64,000 nt of DNA. Source: an uncultured Flavobacterium sp. (GTDB taxonomy: Bacteria; Bacteroidota; Bacteroidia; Flavobacteriales; Flavobacteriaceae). A program made the position numbers and the translations under genes. The notes beneath the pieces are model-generated. The model did not search any database, had not been told where the DNA came from, and saw only the letters and a list, made by a program, of their open reading frames with translations. Shown here piece after piece: positions 7,893 through 17,385 of this stretch. Where the stretch lies: NCBI RefSeq assembly GCF_951805225.1, contig NZ_OX638201.1, forward strand, positions 1,798,001-1,862,000, in the 5' to 3' direction. Numbering within the stretch: the stretch's first letter is position 1; every line of letters begins with the position of its first letter.

Positions 7893-10028
7893 TTATTTCC
7901 AAATAATTGCCTGAGCCGGTTGTAATGGATTTTGTCCTACCAATATTTTGCTTCCTTGCGGAATTGGCAAGTTTACAGGTTCGTTTGTATAATTTACGCC
8001 TACATAAAAACCGTCTCTCCATTCTACATATACGCCTCTTGGTAAGTCTTCAATGGCAACTTTTGCACGTTCGTAAATTGTTCTTACAACTTCTCTTTCT
8101 AAGTTTCCGTCTTTGCTTTCAGCGCCAATATACGTAATTGTTCCTTTGCCTAATTTTCTGGTAATTGCCGCTGCTTTTCCTTTATAAAACTGATCTGCAT
8201 AAGTTGCTAAAACTTCTGTTCCTTGTTTTGGATTTAAAACATCTGCCCACGAATTCCATTTGTATGTATTCGTTCCAGCGGTTATAGTTCCGTTTACATC
8301 TTCGACAAGCATGTCAAAAAATTCTACATCAGCTCCAATTAAAGGCACGATTGGTGCGCTCCAATTGGCTTCAAAGAAATGTCCGTTTTTATCTTTTTGA
8401 CCTGTGCGACAAGAAAGAATTAAGTTTCCTCCATTCTCAACATATTTCGTCCATTTGTCGACTAATTTCTGATCGATCAATTGATAAGCCGGAGCCACAA
8501 TAAACGGATAAGCAGAAAAATCATCTTCTTCTGTAATAAAATCCATTGGCGCACCAGTCGATTTTACAGCCGATGTGTACGTATTTCTATGTCTCCATGT
8601 ATTCCAAAATTCCGTTTGTTTCTGGTTTTCCAAATCCCAAAGATTTTCATGACTCCATAAAAATCCAGTTTTTCTTTTCGAAAGATTCTCCGGAATCACC
8701 GCTTTTGGATTGTATTCCTTACGAAGTAATTTCATGTCTTCGATTGATTGTACGAACTCTTTTCCGCCTTGTGACAAAGTTACGCCATCAGTTCCTACGA
8801 TTCCGTCGTGGTACATTTCGCTGCTTCCCAACGGATGTCTGTATCTATACGTACATGTAAAAGAACAACCGCCGCCAAAAGCTTGCGAGATCCACATATG
8901 AACCGTTCCCGGAAGTAATTGCGGGTTTATACTTGCCCAGTTTACTTGTCCCGGCTGCATTTCCATAACGCCCGTAACGCCGTTTATAGATCTGTAATAA
9001 TCATTGGCTTCCGAAATTTTATTAGGTTGTCCCATTCTAAAATTCTGTCCTCCCAATGTATTTCTTCCGCTTACGGGATACATTGTGTACGTTGCAAAAT
9101 CCATTTTGTCTGTTCTTCTTGGATCTGCGCCGTAAACTACATTCGTATAATTTGTAGTAATCCATTGTTTTGGATCAACATATTTACGAAGTGTTTCTGC
9201 TTGCAAATTCAGATATTCTGCCTGAGAATCTGCTGTGAATCTTTTGAAATCTAAAATCGCATGCGGACTCAATTTATCTTCCGAATAAAGCTCTGCATTT
9301 GGAATCGCGATTTGCTCGAAATTATTATATCGAATACTCCAGAAACTTCCCAACCATTCGGCATTTAGCTTTTCGATTGTTCCGTATTTAGCTTTAAGCC
9401 ATTTCTGAAACCCTTTTTGTGCAGACGGACTAAAATCATCTGGCGCGCCCGGCTCGTTATCCACTTGCCAGCCCATAATGTTTTTGTTTTTACCGTATCT
9501 TTTTCCGAGTTCTGTAACTATTTTTTCTACAAACTCTCTGTATTTTTCATTCGAAACAGACTGATTTGCTCTGTTACCATGTTCTCTGCGGCGACCACTT
9601 GCATCTACCAAATAAATCTCTGGATACTTCTCTCCCATCCAAGCTGGCGGAGTTGGCGTTGGCGTACAAAGAATTACTTTTAATCCTTGTTTTTCGGCTA
9701 TAGCCAAAGCATCATCCAGCCATTTAAAATCATATTTACCTTCTTCAGGTTCCATAAAAGTCCATGCAAATTCGGCAAAATGCGTAAACTCAAATCCTAG
9801 TTTTTTGATGTTTTTTAGATCTCGTTCCCATTGTTCTCTCGGCCATTGTTCCGGATAATAATAAACCCCAATTTGCATTAAATCCGGCTTTGAGAAAAAA
9901 CGCTGCGGATCTTTCTTTTCTGTAACTGTAGTTTTTTTGCTTTGAGCAAAAACAGGCACCGAATTGCAACTTGCAATAAGCAATCCTGTCAATACTATTT
10001 TTGAAAGCGATATATTTTGGTTGAACAT
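7893..10028 (-). CDS. Beta-galactosidase, GH42, predicted exported lipoprotein
   Basis: The sequence shows the GH42 TIM-barrel start (IGVYYYPEQWPREQW, FAEFAWTFMEPEEGKYDF), the acid/base Glu192 in GWQVDNEPG and the probable nucleophile Glu356 in GVMEMQPGQVNW, followed by a trimerisation-like domain and a short C-terminal beta-domain; at 711 residues it matches the family. I use the ATG at 10028 because the longer TTG start (10055) adds only nine residues before a normal signal segment. LLIASC (Cys21) is a plausible lipobox; cleavage after VFAQ is the alternative. It would cleave beta-galactosides from oligosaccharides imported by the adjacent SusC/SusD pair. Confidence 0.85.
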   Translation of the reverse strand: MFNQNISLSKIVLTGLLIASCNSVPVFAQSKKTTVTEKKDPQRFFSKPDLMQIGVYYYPEQWPREQWERDLKNIKKLGFEFTHFAEFAWTFMEPEEGKYDFKWLDDALAIAEKQGLKVILCTPTPTPPAWMGEKYPEIYLVDASGRRREHGNRANQSVSNEKYREFVEKIVTELGKRYGKNKNIMGWQVDNEPGAPDDFSPSAQKGFQKWLKAKYGTIEKLNAEWLGSFWSIRYNNFEQIAIPNAELYSEDKLSPHAILDFKRFTADSQAEYLNLQAETLRKYVDPKQWITTNYTNVVYGADPRRTDKMDFATYTMYPVSGRNTLGGQNFRMGQPNKISEANDYYRSINGVTGVMEMQPGQVNWASINPQLLPGTVHMWISQAFGGGCSFTCTYRYRHPLGSSEMYHDGIVGTDGVTLSQGGKEFVQSIEDMKLLRKEYNPKAVIPENLSKRKTGFLWSHENLWDLENQKQTEFWNTWRHRNTYTSAVKSTGAPMDFITEEDDFSAYPFIVAPAYQLIDQKLVDKWTKYVENGGNLILSCRTGQKDKNGHFFEANWSAPIVPLIGADVEFFDMLVEDVNGTITAGTNTYKWNSWADVLNPKQGTEVLATYADQFYKGKAAAITRKLGKGTITYIGAESKDGNLEREVVRTIYERAKVAIEDLPRGVYVEWRDGFYVGVNYTNEPVNLPIPQGSKILVGQNPLQPAQAIIWK

Positions 10029-10143
10029 ACTTTGTAATATTGTTGTGTTAATCAAATTTAGATAAATAATTTCAGTTGCTGATTTTGTGTAGTCCCTACG
10101 GGCAATGTCATTAAGTTAAAGTTTTTTAATATTGTATCGAATA

Positions 10144-10316
10144 AATCTCACGCAAAGTCGCAAAGCCGCCAAGTTTAAACTCAATATTGTCATTTCAAAG
10201 GAGAGATATTCGTGAGAAGCTCGACAAATATTGGATTCTCGTTACGGAGTTACTTGCGGAGATTTCTCCTTCGTCGAAATGACAAAACCTTTGCGACTTC
10301 GCGCCTTTGCGAGATT
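10144..10316. repeat. Nested palindromic repeats: one element inside another
   Basis: Outer arms at 10144-10165 (aatctcacgcaaagtcgcaaag) and 10289-10316 (ctttgcgacttcgcgcctttgcgagatt) are inverted. Between them sits a complete member of the GTCATTTC palindrome family (10187-10284). The 349-bp stretch 10029-10377 otherwise holds only a fragment of another repeat near 10090-10110 (gtagtccctacgggcaatgtc) and no gene. Confidence 0.7.
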
Positions 10317-10377
10317 AATTTTATTTCTAAAAGCTTAACTTAATGCCATTTCCCACTGATACTTTAAATTAACTTAA

Positions 10378-12384
10378 CTATTTATCCTCTAAAAGCAGCA
10401 TCAAATAATGAGACGCTGACCAGCTAAAACTAAAGGCTTCTAATCCTTTTCCTGTAACTGGCTGATAGTTTTCTCTTATTGAAGTGCCTTTGTCTAAAAC
10501 TCCTTCGGCATTATAAATCAGTTTGTGCGCTAATTCGTTTGCTTCGTTTGTGCATCCGTATTTCTCTAAACCGTTTATTCCAAAATAGCTTTGATCTAAC
10601 CAAACCGGTCCTCTCCAATATCCGCCTTCCGGTTTAAATTTAGGGTGATTTGCTGCCAATGTTGGTAACGGAACAAATGTGTTTAAGGAATTTGTATCCA
10701 TCATATTTGTTTTGGCTGCTTTGGCTTGTTCTGGTGTTGCAACTTCTGCCCAAATTGGCAAATATCCTTCACAGCCCATTGCTTTTATCAATGTTTTTCC
10801 GTCGATTGTTGTGTCGTAAAACCAACCTGTTTCGGCATCCCAAAATTGAGTTTGAATTTTACCTTTTAAGGTTATACTTTCGTCTTTCCATTTTTTAGCT
10901 TCTTCGGTTAGTTTTAGAACTTCTGCCATTTTATTCAGATAGTTTTTTTCTGCATATAAAAAGGCGTTTAAATCAACACTTTCCTGATCTAATGAATATG
11001 CTTTTTCTCCATTTTTCAGGATTTTGCTATCATCAAAACGAACGGCGTTGTCCATTCCGCTTTCCCATTTTGCTGCGATTACAGTTCCGTCAGTTGAGCC
11101 AAATTCGCATAAACCATCTTGGTCGTGATCACGTTCTTTGTACCACCAATTGTGATATAATTTTAGCTTTGGATAAAACTCTTTTATGAAATTAACGTCT
11201 TTTGTTTTCTCATAAATTTTCCAGATTGCCCAAGCTGCAAGCGGCGCTTTTGTGTTTCGGTAATTGTTTTCTTCCAGAAGATTATTTCTATAAATACAAT
11301 CCGGAATAAATCCGTTTGGTTCCTGATAATCAAACAAAGCTCGCATTTGATTTTTCGCTAATTCCGAATCATAATTAGCTACTGCAACGGCGTGTTTCCA
11401 ACTGTCCCAAGCCCAAAAACCATGAAACCATTCGTAATTATAACTCGGGAAAAGTCCGCCGTGTTTTAATCCTTCTGCGGCAATTCTTGTATTATTTTGT
11501 AATGTCAATACTAATTTTGCTACTAAATCAGAATAAACTGCGTCTTTGTAAATGCTTTTCTTTCTGGCAATTAATTGTGCCAATTGCTTTTCTTTTTCCT
11601 TTTGCGTGTTGTTTAAAAGCGTATTAAATGCTGTTTTTGCTATTGCTTCGTTTTCGTTTTTCCATGAATATTGAGCAAAAATAAACGTTTGAGCAACTAC
11701 AATTTCTTTGGTTTCATTTGGTTTTAAGACCAATTTTTCTGTTTGTGCTTTGTATCCTTGTTTTGAAATTTCAATTTCGGGATTGCTTTTCAAAAACTGA
11801 ATATAACCTGTCGCTGTACTTTTCGTGGAAACGATTTTTAATGTGTTTCCCTCTTTCGATAATTGTAAATCATCCAGAAATATATTCGATTCATACGAAG
11901 GAAAAAGTGTTATTGCCTTTCCTGATGTATTGGTAATGCTTGTTTTTTGTAATGCGGAATGTCCTGATAAAAATACTAATTGTTGTTTTATCGTTAGTTT
12001 TTCATTTTTAAATTCTTGTTCTAAATGGCTGTTGTAGCTGTTTTGAGCAACTAATGCACTTTTCCAGTTGATGGCTTCTTGTTTGTTTTCATCCTTTAGC
12101 TGCAGCGAAACAAAAGATGGACTTAACCAAACTCCATTTTGTTCTGTCATTAAAAATGGTCCTGAAAATCCTGCCTGAACTTCTGATTGTTCTAAGAATC
12201 CGAAGGCAAACCATGCGCCTTTATCTGAAAATGCTAATGGTTTTCTGTCTGTAGCATTTGTTGGGTTTCCTTTGTAATTTATACTGTTTTTGGCTGATTC
12301 TAAGTTTGGAAAACTCTTTTGGGACCAACCATTTTGTAATATAAAAAAGGATGCAAGAATAAAAAATATTTTCTTTTTGCCCAT
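10378..12384 (-). CDS. GH63-type glycoside hydrolase (YgjK/glucosidase-like), exported
   Basis: This 668-residue protein has a Sec signal (MGKKKIFFILASFFILQNGWSQ). Its C-terminal (alpha/alpha)6 barrel contains YEWFHGFWAWDSWKHA, DYQEPNGFIPDCIYRN and GGYWRGPVWLDQSYFG, which are hallmarks of GH63 enzymes such as E. coli YgjK. The N-terminal ~280 residues are a beta-sandwich typical of that family. GH63 members hydrolyse alpha-glucosidic or related linkages; the exact substrate cannot be read off. It lies in the same orientation as the GH42 and SusC/SusD genes and probably acts in the periplasm within the same glycan-utilisation locus. Confidence 0.8.
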   Translation of the reverse strand: MGKKKIFFILASFFILQNGWSQKSFPNLESAKNSINYKGNPTNATDRKPLAFSDKGAWFAFGFLEQSEVQAGFSGPFLMTEQNGVWLSPSFVSLQLKDENKQEAINWKSALVAQNSYNSHLEQEFKNEKLTIKQQLVFLSGHSALQKTSITNTSGKAITLFPSYESNIFLDDLQLSKEGNTLKIVSTKSTATGYIQFLKSNPEIEISKQGYKAQTEKLVLKPNETKEIVVAQTFIFAQYSWKNENEAIAKTAFNTLLNNTQKEKEKQLAQLIARKKSIYKDAVYSDLVAKLVLTLQNNTRIAAEGLKHGGLFPSYNYEWFHGFWAWDSWKHAVAVANYDSELAKNQMRALFDYQEPNGFIPDCIYRNNLLEENNYRNTKAPLAAWAIWKIYEKTKDVNFIKEFYPKLKLYHNWWYKERDHDQDGLCEFGSTDGTVIAAKWESGMDNAVRFDDSKILKNGEKAYSLDQESVDLNAFLYAEKNYLNKMAEVLKLTEEAKKWKDESITLKGKIQTQFWDAETGWFYDTTIDGKTLIKAMGCEGYLPIWAEVATPEQAKAAKTNMMDTNSLNTFVPLPTLAANHPKFKPEGGYWRGPVWLDQSYFGINGLEKYGCTNEANELAHKLIYNAEGVLDKGTSIRENYQPVTGKGLEAFSFSWSASHYLMLLLEDK

Positions 12385-12465
12385 GTTATTTTGTTTTTTT
12401 GATGTGTTTTTATTTAGATATAATATACTAAATGTTTCTTTTTGTTAAATACTTTTAGAAAAAAG

Positions 12466-12554
12466 TTCGCCACGAATTCCACAAATTATCACGAATTATT
12501 TTAAAAATAATCAACATAATAAATTAGTGGAAATTCGTGGAATTCGTGGCGAAA
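12466..12554. repeat. Inverted intergenic repeat, GCCACGAATTCCAC family
   Basis: The left arm tcgccacgaattccacaaatt (12468-12488) and the right arm ggaaattcgtggaattcgtggcga (12529-12552) are inverted complements. It is the second member of the family seen at 7729-7868 and separates the GH63 gene from the SusD gene. Confidence 0.75.
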
Positions 12555-12585
12555 AAAAAACTTTAATTGAATTCTTTTTAAATTA

Positions 12586-14085
12586 TTATTTCGTTTGCAA
12601 TTCTGTTAAAGGAATTGGGTAAAAGCTGTTTTTTGATGCATCAAAACCTGTGCGTCCAACGGCGTCAAGTGCTGCTTTTGTTTTTCCCCAACGGCGTAAA
12701 TCATAAAAACGATAGTTTTCTAATGGGAATTCTATGATTCTTTCGTGCTCGATTTGTGCTCTTACTTCGGCAGTTGTTGTTCCTGTCATTCCAGGCATAT
12801 CTGCTCTTGCGCGAACTTTGTCGATATACGGAATCGCTTCTGCGCTACGCCCTAATTCGTTTAATACTTCGGCTTGCATCAATAATACATTCGCATAACG
12901 CATCAATGGAATGTTGATTGCGGTAAATTCCTGATTCATTTTTTCCTGCGTACTTGGGATATATCTTCTGTAAACAGGTTTGTCTGTACCTCCAAATTTT
13001 TCATCGTAAGTTGTTCCTAATACCAATGGATTATTTGGATCATTGAAATATGGATCTTTGAAGAAAATTGTGCTGTAAAGACGTGTATCGTAATTTCCTG
13101 TTGTTGCAATTTTTCCTTCTTTTTTGAATTCGCTTACAAGCATTGCACTTGGCAGAATTTCATCCCAACCTCCAAGTTCAGATGCTGCCATCCAATAATG
13201 AAGTGCGTTACGGTAGAATGCTCCGTTTGCTGTAGTTTCTGAAAATTGCAATTCGAAAATAGATTCTTTGGTGTTTTTCGTAGTTCCGTCAAACATAGAA
13301 ACATAATCTTTCACTAATTCATATCCTTGAACTTTATTAAGCGCTGTAAGTGCTTCGTTTAAGAATGCTTGTTTTTGAGTTGTTTCTTCATATGCTCTTG
13401 TCAAATAAGCAAATCCAAGGTAACTATTTGCTGCTCCGCTTGTTGCGCGACCTGTTTTGTCTGCAGATTGTTTTGCAGGAAGTACATCGGCTACAGCCTT
13501 TAATTCGCTTGTAATAAAATCCCAAGCTGCTGCACGTGTTGCCAACGGAACATTTAGATCACTTTCTTTGGTTACATATTTATTTCTAATGTAAATCTGA
13601 TCCCAATTCAAAAGCAATTTCATGTGATAATATGCGCGTAAAAAACGAGCTTCGGCTTCAATTTGTTTGCGATCTGTATCGCTTATTGTTGCTGCCGGAA
13701 CTTGTGGCAATTTGTCAATAACCTGATTGGCATTACTGATTCCTCTGTAATTAATTTTCCAATAACTGGTAAACTGACTGTTTCCGTTTGTGTAGGTAAA
13801 TGTCGAAAGTTCTACCCAGTTTTGGTAGTTTAATGCGTCACTTCCTAATTCGTTAATGTCATCGCGATACGCTTCAACCGGCCATTTTACTTCGGCGAAA
13901 GCCCATTCGTCAACGGCACATTCTAATTGAGAATAGGTTGATGCCAAAGCAGATTCCGCATCAGCTTTATTTCTCCAAAAATTACCTGAAGTAAGTTGAT
14001 CCGGAGATTGTTGGTCCAAATAATCACTACAACTTGTGATGGTGAACAGACCTATTGTGGATAATAATAAAAATATCTTTTTCAT
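12586..14085 (-). CDS. susD: SusD/RagB family nutrient-binding outer-membrane lipoprotein
   Basis: The protein starts with a lipoprotein signal (LFTITSCSDYLD, Cys19) followed by the typical SusD opening (DQQSPDQLTSGNFWRNKADAE), TPR-like helices and the SusD C-terminal part (MRYANVLLMQAEVLNELGR, ENYRFYDLRRWGK). SusD proteins sit on the cell surface as a lid over a SusC transporter and bind glycan. It lies 23 bp downstream of the SusC gene on the same strand, so the two are almost certainly co-transcribed. Length (499 residues) is normal and no defects are seen. Confidence 0.92.
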   Translation of the reverse strand: MKKIFLLLSTIGLFTITSCSDYLDQQSPDQLTSGNFWRNKADAESALASTYSQLECAVDEWAFAEVKWPVEAYRDDINELGSDALNYQNWVELSTFTYTNGNSQFTSYWKINYRGISNANQVIDKLPQVPAATISDTDRKQIEAEARFLRAYYHMKLLLNWDQIYIRNKYVTKESDLNVPLATRAAAWDFITSELKAVADVLPAKQSADKTGRATSGAANSYLGFAYLTRAYEETTQKQAFLNEALTALNKVQGYELVKDYVSMFDGTTKNTKESIFELQFSETTANGAFYRNALHYWMAASELGGWDEILPSAMLVSEFKKEGKIATTGNYDTRLYSTIFFKDPYFNDPNNPLVLGTTYDEKFGGTDKPVYRRYIPSTQEKMNQEFTAINIPLMRYANVLLMQAEVLNELGRSAEAIPYIDKVRARADMPGMTGTTTAEVRAQIEHERIIEFPLENYRFYDLRRWGKTKAALDAVGRTGFDASKNSFYPIPLTELQTK

Positions 14086-14108
14086 GATAATGTCTTTTTT
14101 AAATCGTA

Positions 14109-17100
14109 TTAAAATATATACTGAACTCCAGATACAAATGATCTTGTAAATGGATAAACAAAACGGTCAACACCCGTGTCTACTACTGAAGCACGTGAGA
14201 ATTCAGGATCTATACCTGAATAATTGGTGATGGTAAACAGGTTTTCGACGCTTACATAAAATCTAAGTTTGTCGATTTTTGCTTTACCTAACATTTTGCT
14301 CGGAATAGTATATCCCAATTGCAATTGGCGCATTCTAATAAAATCTCCACTTTCAAGAAAACGATCTGATTCACGGCTGTTTCCGTTTGGATCCTGCAAT
14401 ACTGCACGTGGTATATTACTGTGATTTTCCGGTGTCCATGAATTTAATGTTGAAGCCAACATGTTGGTTCCTGAATTCATAGATTCGTAGAAATATCTGT
14501 TTCCGTTGTATAATTTATTACCCCAACCGCTTCCAATCAAAGCAGAAAAATCGAAACCTTTGTAACTTGCTCCTAAACTAAGGTTTACTTCTAGTTTTGG
14601 TAATCCTGTTCCGGCGTATTGTTTGTCTTTTTCGTCGATAACGCCGTCATTATTCAAATCTTTGAAACGAATATCTCCGGGTTGTGCATTTGGCTGTAGT
14701 AAAACTCCGTTTTTGTTATGAGCTGCAACTTCTTGTGCATTTTGGAAAATACCATCTGTTTTGTACAAATAGAATCCGCTGATTGGACTTCCTACGCGAG
14801 CTTGAGTTGGAAAGTGTTCGTCTCCATATTTCAATCCTTCTCCGTAAATTGTTTGTCCTTCGTTTGCTAATTCTACCACTTTATTTTTAAGTGTGGTAAG
14901 GTTTAAACCTGCGTTGTATTTGAATTCGTTAACCTGATCGCGATAGTTTACTTCAAATTCAAATCCGCTATTGCTAATTTTACCTACGTTAAGAATTGGA
15001 TCGTCGATTCCGGCAGATGGAGCCAGTTTTTTGGTAATCAACAAATTGTCTGTTACATTATGGTAGTAATTCATCGAACCGCTGATTTTTCCTTTCAAAA
15101 GGGTATAATCAAGTCCAATATTCTTAGAATCTGTCGTTTCCCATTGCAGATTTCTGTTTTCTAATGCTGTTGCAATACTTCCCGGCCAAGGGTTGCTTCC
15201 AATTCCTTGTACATAACCATTACCTAAAGTATTTCCGGTTTTAATCAATGTATTTGCTGAGTAATATCCTAATGCAGCTTCGTTACCCAATTGTCCCCAG
15301 CTTGCACGTAATTTTAATGTAGAAAGGATCATATCTTTTGGGAAGAAATCTTCTTGTTCGATTTTCCATCCTAAAGCAACAGATGGGAATGTTCCCCAAC
15401 GGCTGTCTTCTCCAAATTTTGAAGAACCATCTTTTCTAACCGTAACCTGAAGTAAGTAACGATCATTGTATGAATAGTTTAACCTTCCGAAGAAAGATAC
15501 ACGATTGTATTGAAATTTTGAACCGTCTGCAGTATATGTTCCGCCTCTTCCTGCTCCAATAGTTTCGAAACCAGGATCAAGAAATCCAGACGGACGATCG
15601 ATTGAAACTAATTGTCCATTTTCTACCGTATAATCCGTTGTTTTACCTTCTACGCTAACTTGATTCCAGTTTGAAGATTGACTGTTGAAAGTATTACCAA
15701 GCATTAAACCGAAAACATGTTTACCGAATGTTTTATCGATTGTGATAATATTGTCTAATATTTGCTCGTTCCAGGTTGTTCTTAATTCGCTTTGCAACGG
15801 ATAAAGATGCACCTCTTTTGGATTTGCTATATAAGGTGGAAAATGAACCATTTGCTGGTTATTTTTCACACGATAAGAATACGCTAATTTGTATTTTATC
15901 CAAGGAGCAATATTTGTTGTAATAGCGATATTTGCAGTTAAATCCTGTCCTACGTCATTGCTTTTTCTAAAGTGTTCTTCGGCAACTGGATTTGTTGCTG
16001 CCGGTAAACCATTTTTGTCTGCCAATCCGTAACCGTATGGTTGTGTTTCGTCATAAACCGGAACTAAAGGCGCCATTGTATAAACTTCTTTTAACTGAAA
16101 GTTTGGCAATGCATTTTGTGTTCCGATGTAAGCCATTTTCCCGTCTACATCAAAAATCGTTTTTTTGAAACTAACTCTTGCGCTTGCTGTTTGTTGTCCA
16201 AATTCGTTGTCAATTACGATTCCTTTTTGCTTTACTAAATTACCGTATAAAGCAAATTTAAAATCACCTTGTCTTCCCTGAACTCCTAAACCGTAATTTT
16301 GGGTAAATCCAGAACGGAAAACTTCATCCTGCCAATCTGTATTTACATTAGATGGCGCTGTAATATAAGCCGGAAGCGGTTTTGGCGTAGTTGCATATTT
16401 ATTATATTCATCATACATTCTTTTATTAACCGTGCGATATCCGTCAGCGTCTAATAAGTCTAATGTTTTTGATGGATTTGTAATGCTTAAAAAGGAACTG
16501 AAATCAACTTTTACGCCTTCTTTCTGACCATTTTTAGTCGTTACGATAATTACACCATTTGCGGCTACAGATCCGTAAATTGCAGCTGCAGCACCATCTT
16601 TAAGAACCTCCATAGATTCTATATTGGTTGGGTTGATGGTATTAATAGATCCTTGAAATCCGTCAATAATATAAAGTGGTTCTGTTGCTCCAAAAGTGTT
16701 AACTCCACGAATTTTTACACTTACAGAAGCTCCTGCAACTCCACCGCTTTTTTGCACGTTTACCCCTGCAACTAAACCTTGAAGTGCCTCGGCCGGACTT
16801 GTTGTGGCTCTGGTTTCAAGACTTTCTTTTTTAACGGTAGAAATAGCTCCGGTCACGTTACTCTTTTTCTGAGATCCGTAACCTATAATAACGACTTCAT
16901 TTAATTTATTGGTTTCTTCCTGCATAACCACATTAAATTCTGTGCGGTTATTTACGGCTTCACTTTTTCCTATGAAACCCATATAAGAAAAAATGATAAC
17001 GGGATCTGTAAGACTTGAGGAATATACCAGCGTATAATTTCCGTCGATGTCTGTTGCTGCATTGTACTTTGAGTCTTTGATAGAAATACTAACACCTGGC

Positions 17101-17231
17101 AATGTGTTGTTTTTATCGTCTGTAACTTTTCCTGAAATTGTCTTTTGTGCTTGTGCGAAGTTGATGCTTGGCAACCATAGACATAGCAGTAAAGGAAGCA
17201 AATTTAGCTTCCTAACTAGTAGTTTTTTCAT
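14109..17231 (-). CDS. susC: SusC/RagA family TonB-linked outer-membrane transporter
   Basis: This 1040-residue protein has a signal peptide (MKKLLVRKLNLLPLLLCLWL), an N-terminal carboxypeptidase-D-like domain (ISGKVTDDKNNTLPGVSI, DGNYTL; about residues 30-115), a TonB-box/plug region (NEVVIIGYGSQKKSNVTGAIS) with the SusC plug motif (EVLKDGAAAAIYGSVAANGVI), and a long beta-barrel ending in an aromatic-terminal strand. Such transporters import oligosaccharides with a SusD partner, here the gene immediately downstream. The GH42 and GH63 genes further downstream complete a small utilisation locus. No anti-sigma, ECF sigma or hybrid two-component regulator is visible next to it. Confidence 0.93.
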   Translation of the reverse strand: MKKLLVRKLNLLPLLLCLWLPSINFAQAQKTISGKVTDDKNNTLPGVSISIKDSKYNAATDIDGNYTLVYSSSLTDPVIIFSYMGFIGKSEAVNNRTEFNVVMQEETNKLNEVVIIGYGSQKKSNVTGAISTVKKESLETRATTSPAEALQGLVAGVNVQKSGGVAGASVSVKIRGVNTFGATEPLYIIDGFQGSINTINPTNIESMEVLKDGAAAAIYGSVAANGVIIVTTKNGQKEGVKVDFSSFLSITNPSKTLDLLDADGYRTVNKRMYDEYNKYATTPKPLPAYITAPSNVNTDWQDEVFRSGFTQNYGLGVQGRQGDFKFALYGNLVKQKGIVIDNEFGQQTASARVSFKKTIFDVDGKMAYIGTQNALPNFQLKEVYTMAPLVPVYDETQPYGYGLADKNGLPAATNPVAEEHFRKSNDVGQDLTANIAITTNIAPWIKYKLAYSYRVKNNQQMVHFPPYIANPKEVHLYPLQSELRTTWNEQILDNIITIDKTFGKHVFGLMLGNTFNSQSSNWNQVSVEGKTTDYTVENGQLVSIDRPSGFLDPGFETIGAGRGGTYTADGSKFQYNRVSFFGRLNYSYNDRYLLQVTVRKDGSSKFGEDSRWGTFPSVALGWKIEQEDFFPKDMILSTLKLRASWGQLGNEAALGYYSANTLIKTGNTLGNGYVQGIGSNPWPGSIATALENRNLQWETTDSKNIGLDYTLLKGKISGSMNYYHNVTDNLLITKKLAPSAGIDDPILNVGKISNSGFEFEVNYRDQVNEFKYNAGLNLTTLKNKVVELANEGQTIYGEGLKYGDEHFPTQARVGSPISGFYLYKTDGIFQNAQEVAAHNKNGVLLQPNAQPGDIRFKDLNNDGVIDEKDKQYAGTGLPKLEVNLSLGASYKGFDFSALIGSGWGNKLYNGNRYFYESMNSGTNMLASTLNSWTPENHSNIPRAVLQDPNGNSRESDRFLESGDFIRMRQLQLGYTIPSKMLGKAKIDKLRFYVSVENLFTITNYSGIDPEFSRASVVDTGVDRFVYPFTRSFVSGVQYIF

Positions 17232-17385
17232 TCTGGTAATGGTTTTAGTTAGTTAAAATTTTCTTTTTTTTGTTGTTTTTTATTTAATATGACGCAATTT
17301 ATTTAGTCAGTGGCGGTAAAACACTGACCAAATAAATTACGGTACTGTTTATGACTTTTGGTGTAAGCTTTAGTTCTAATTCGGC

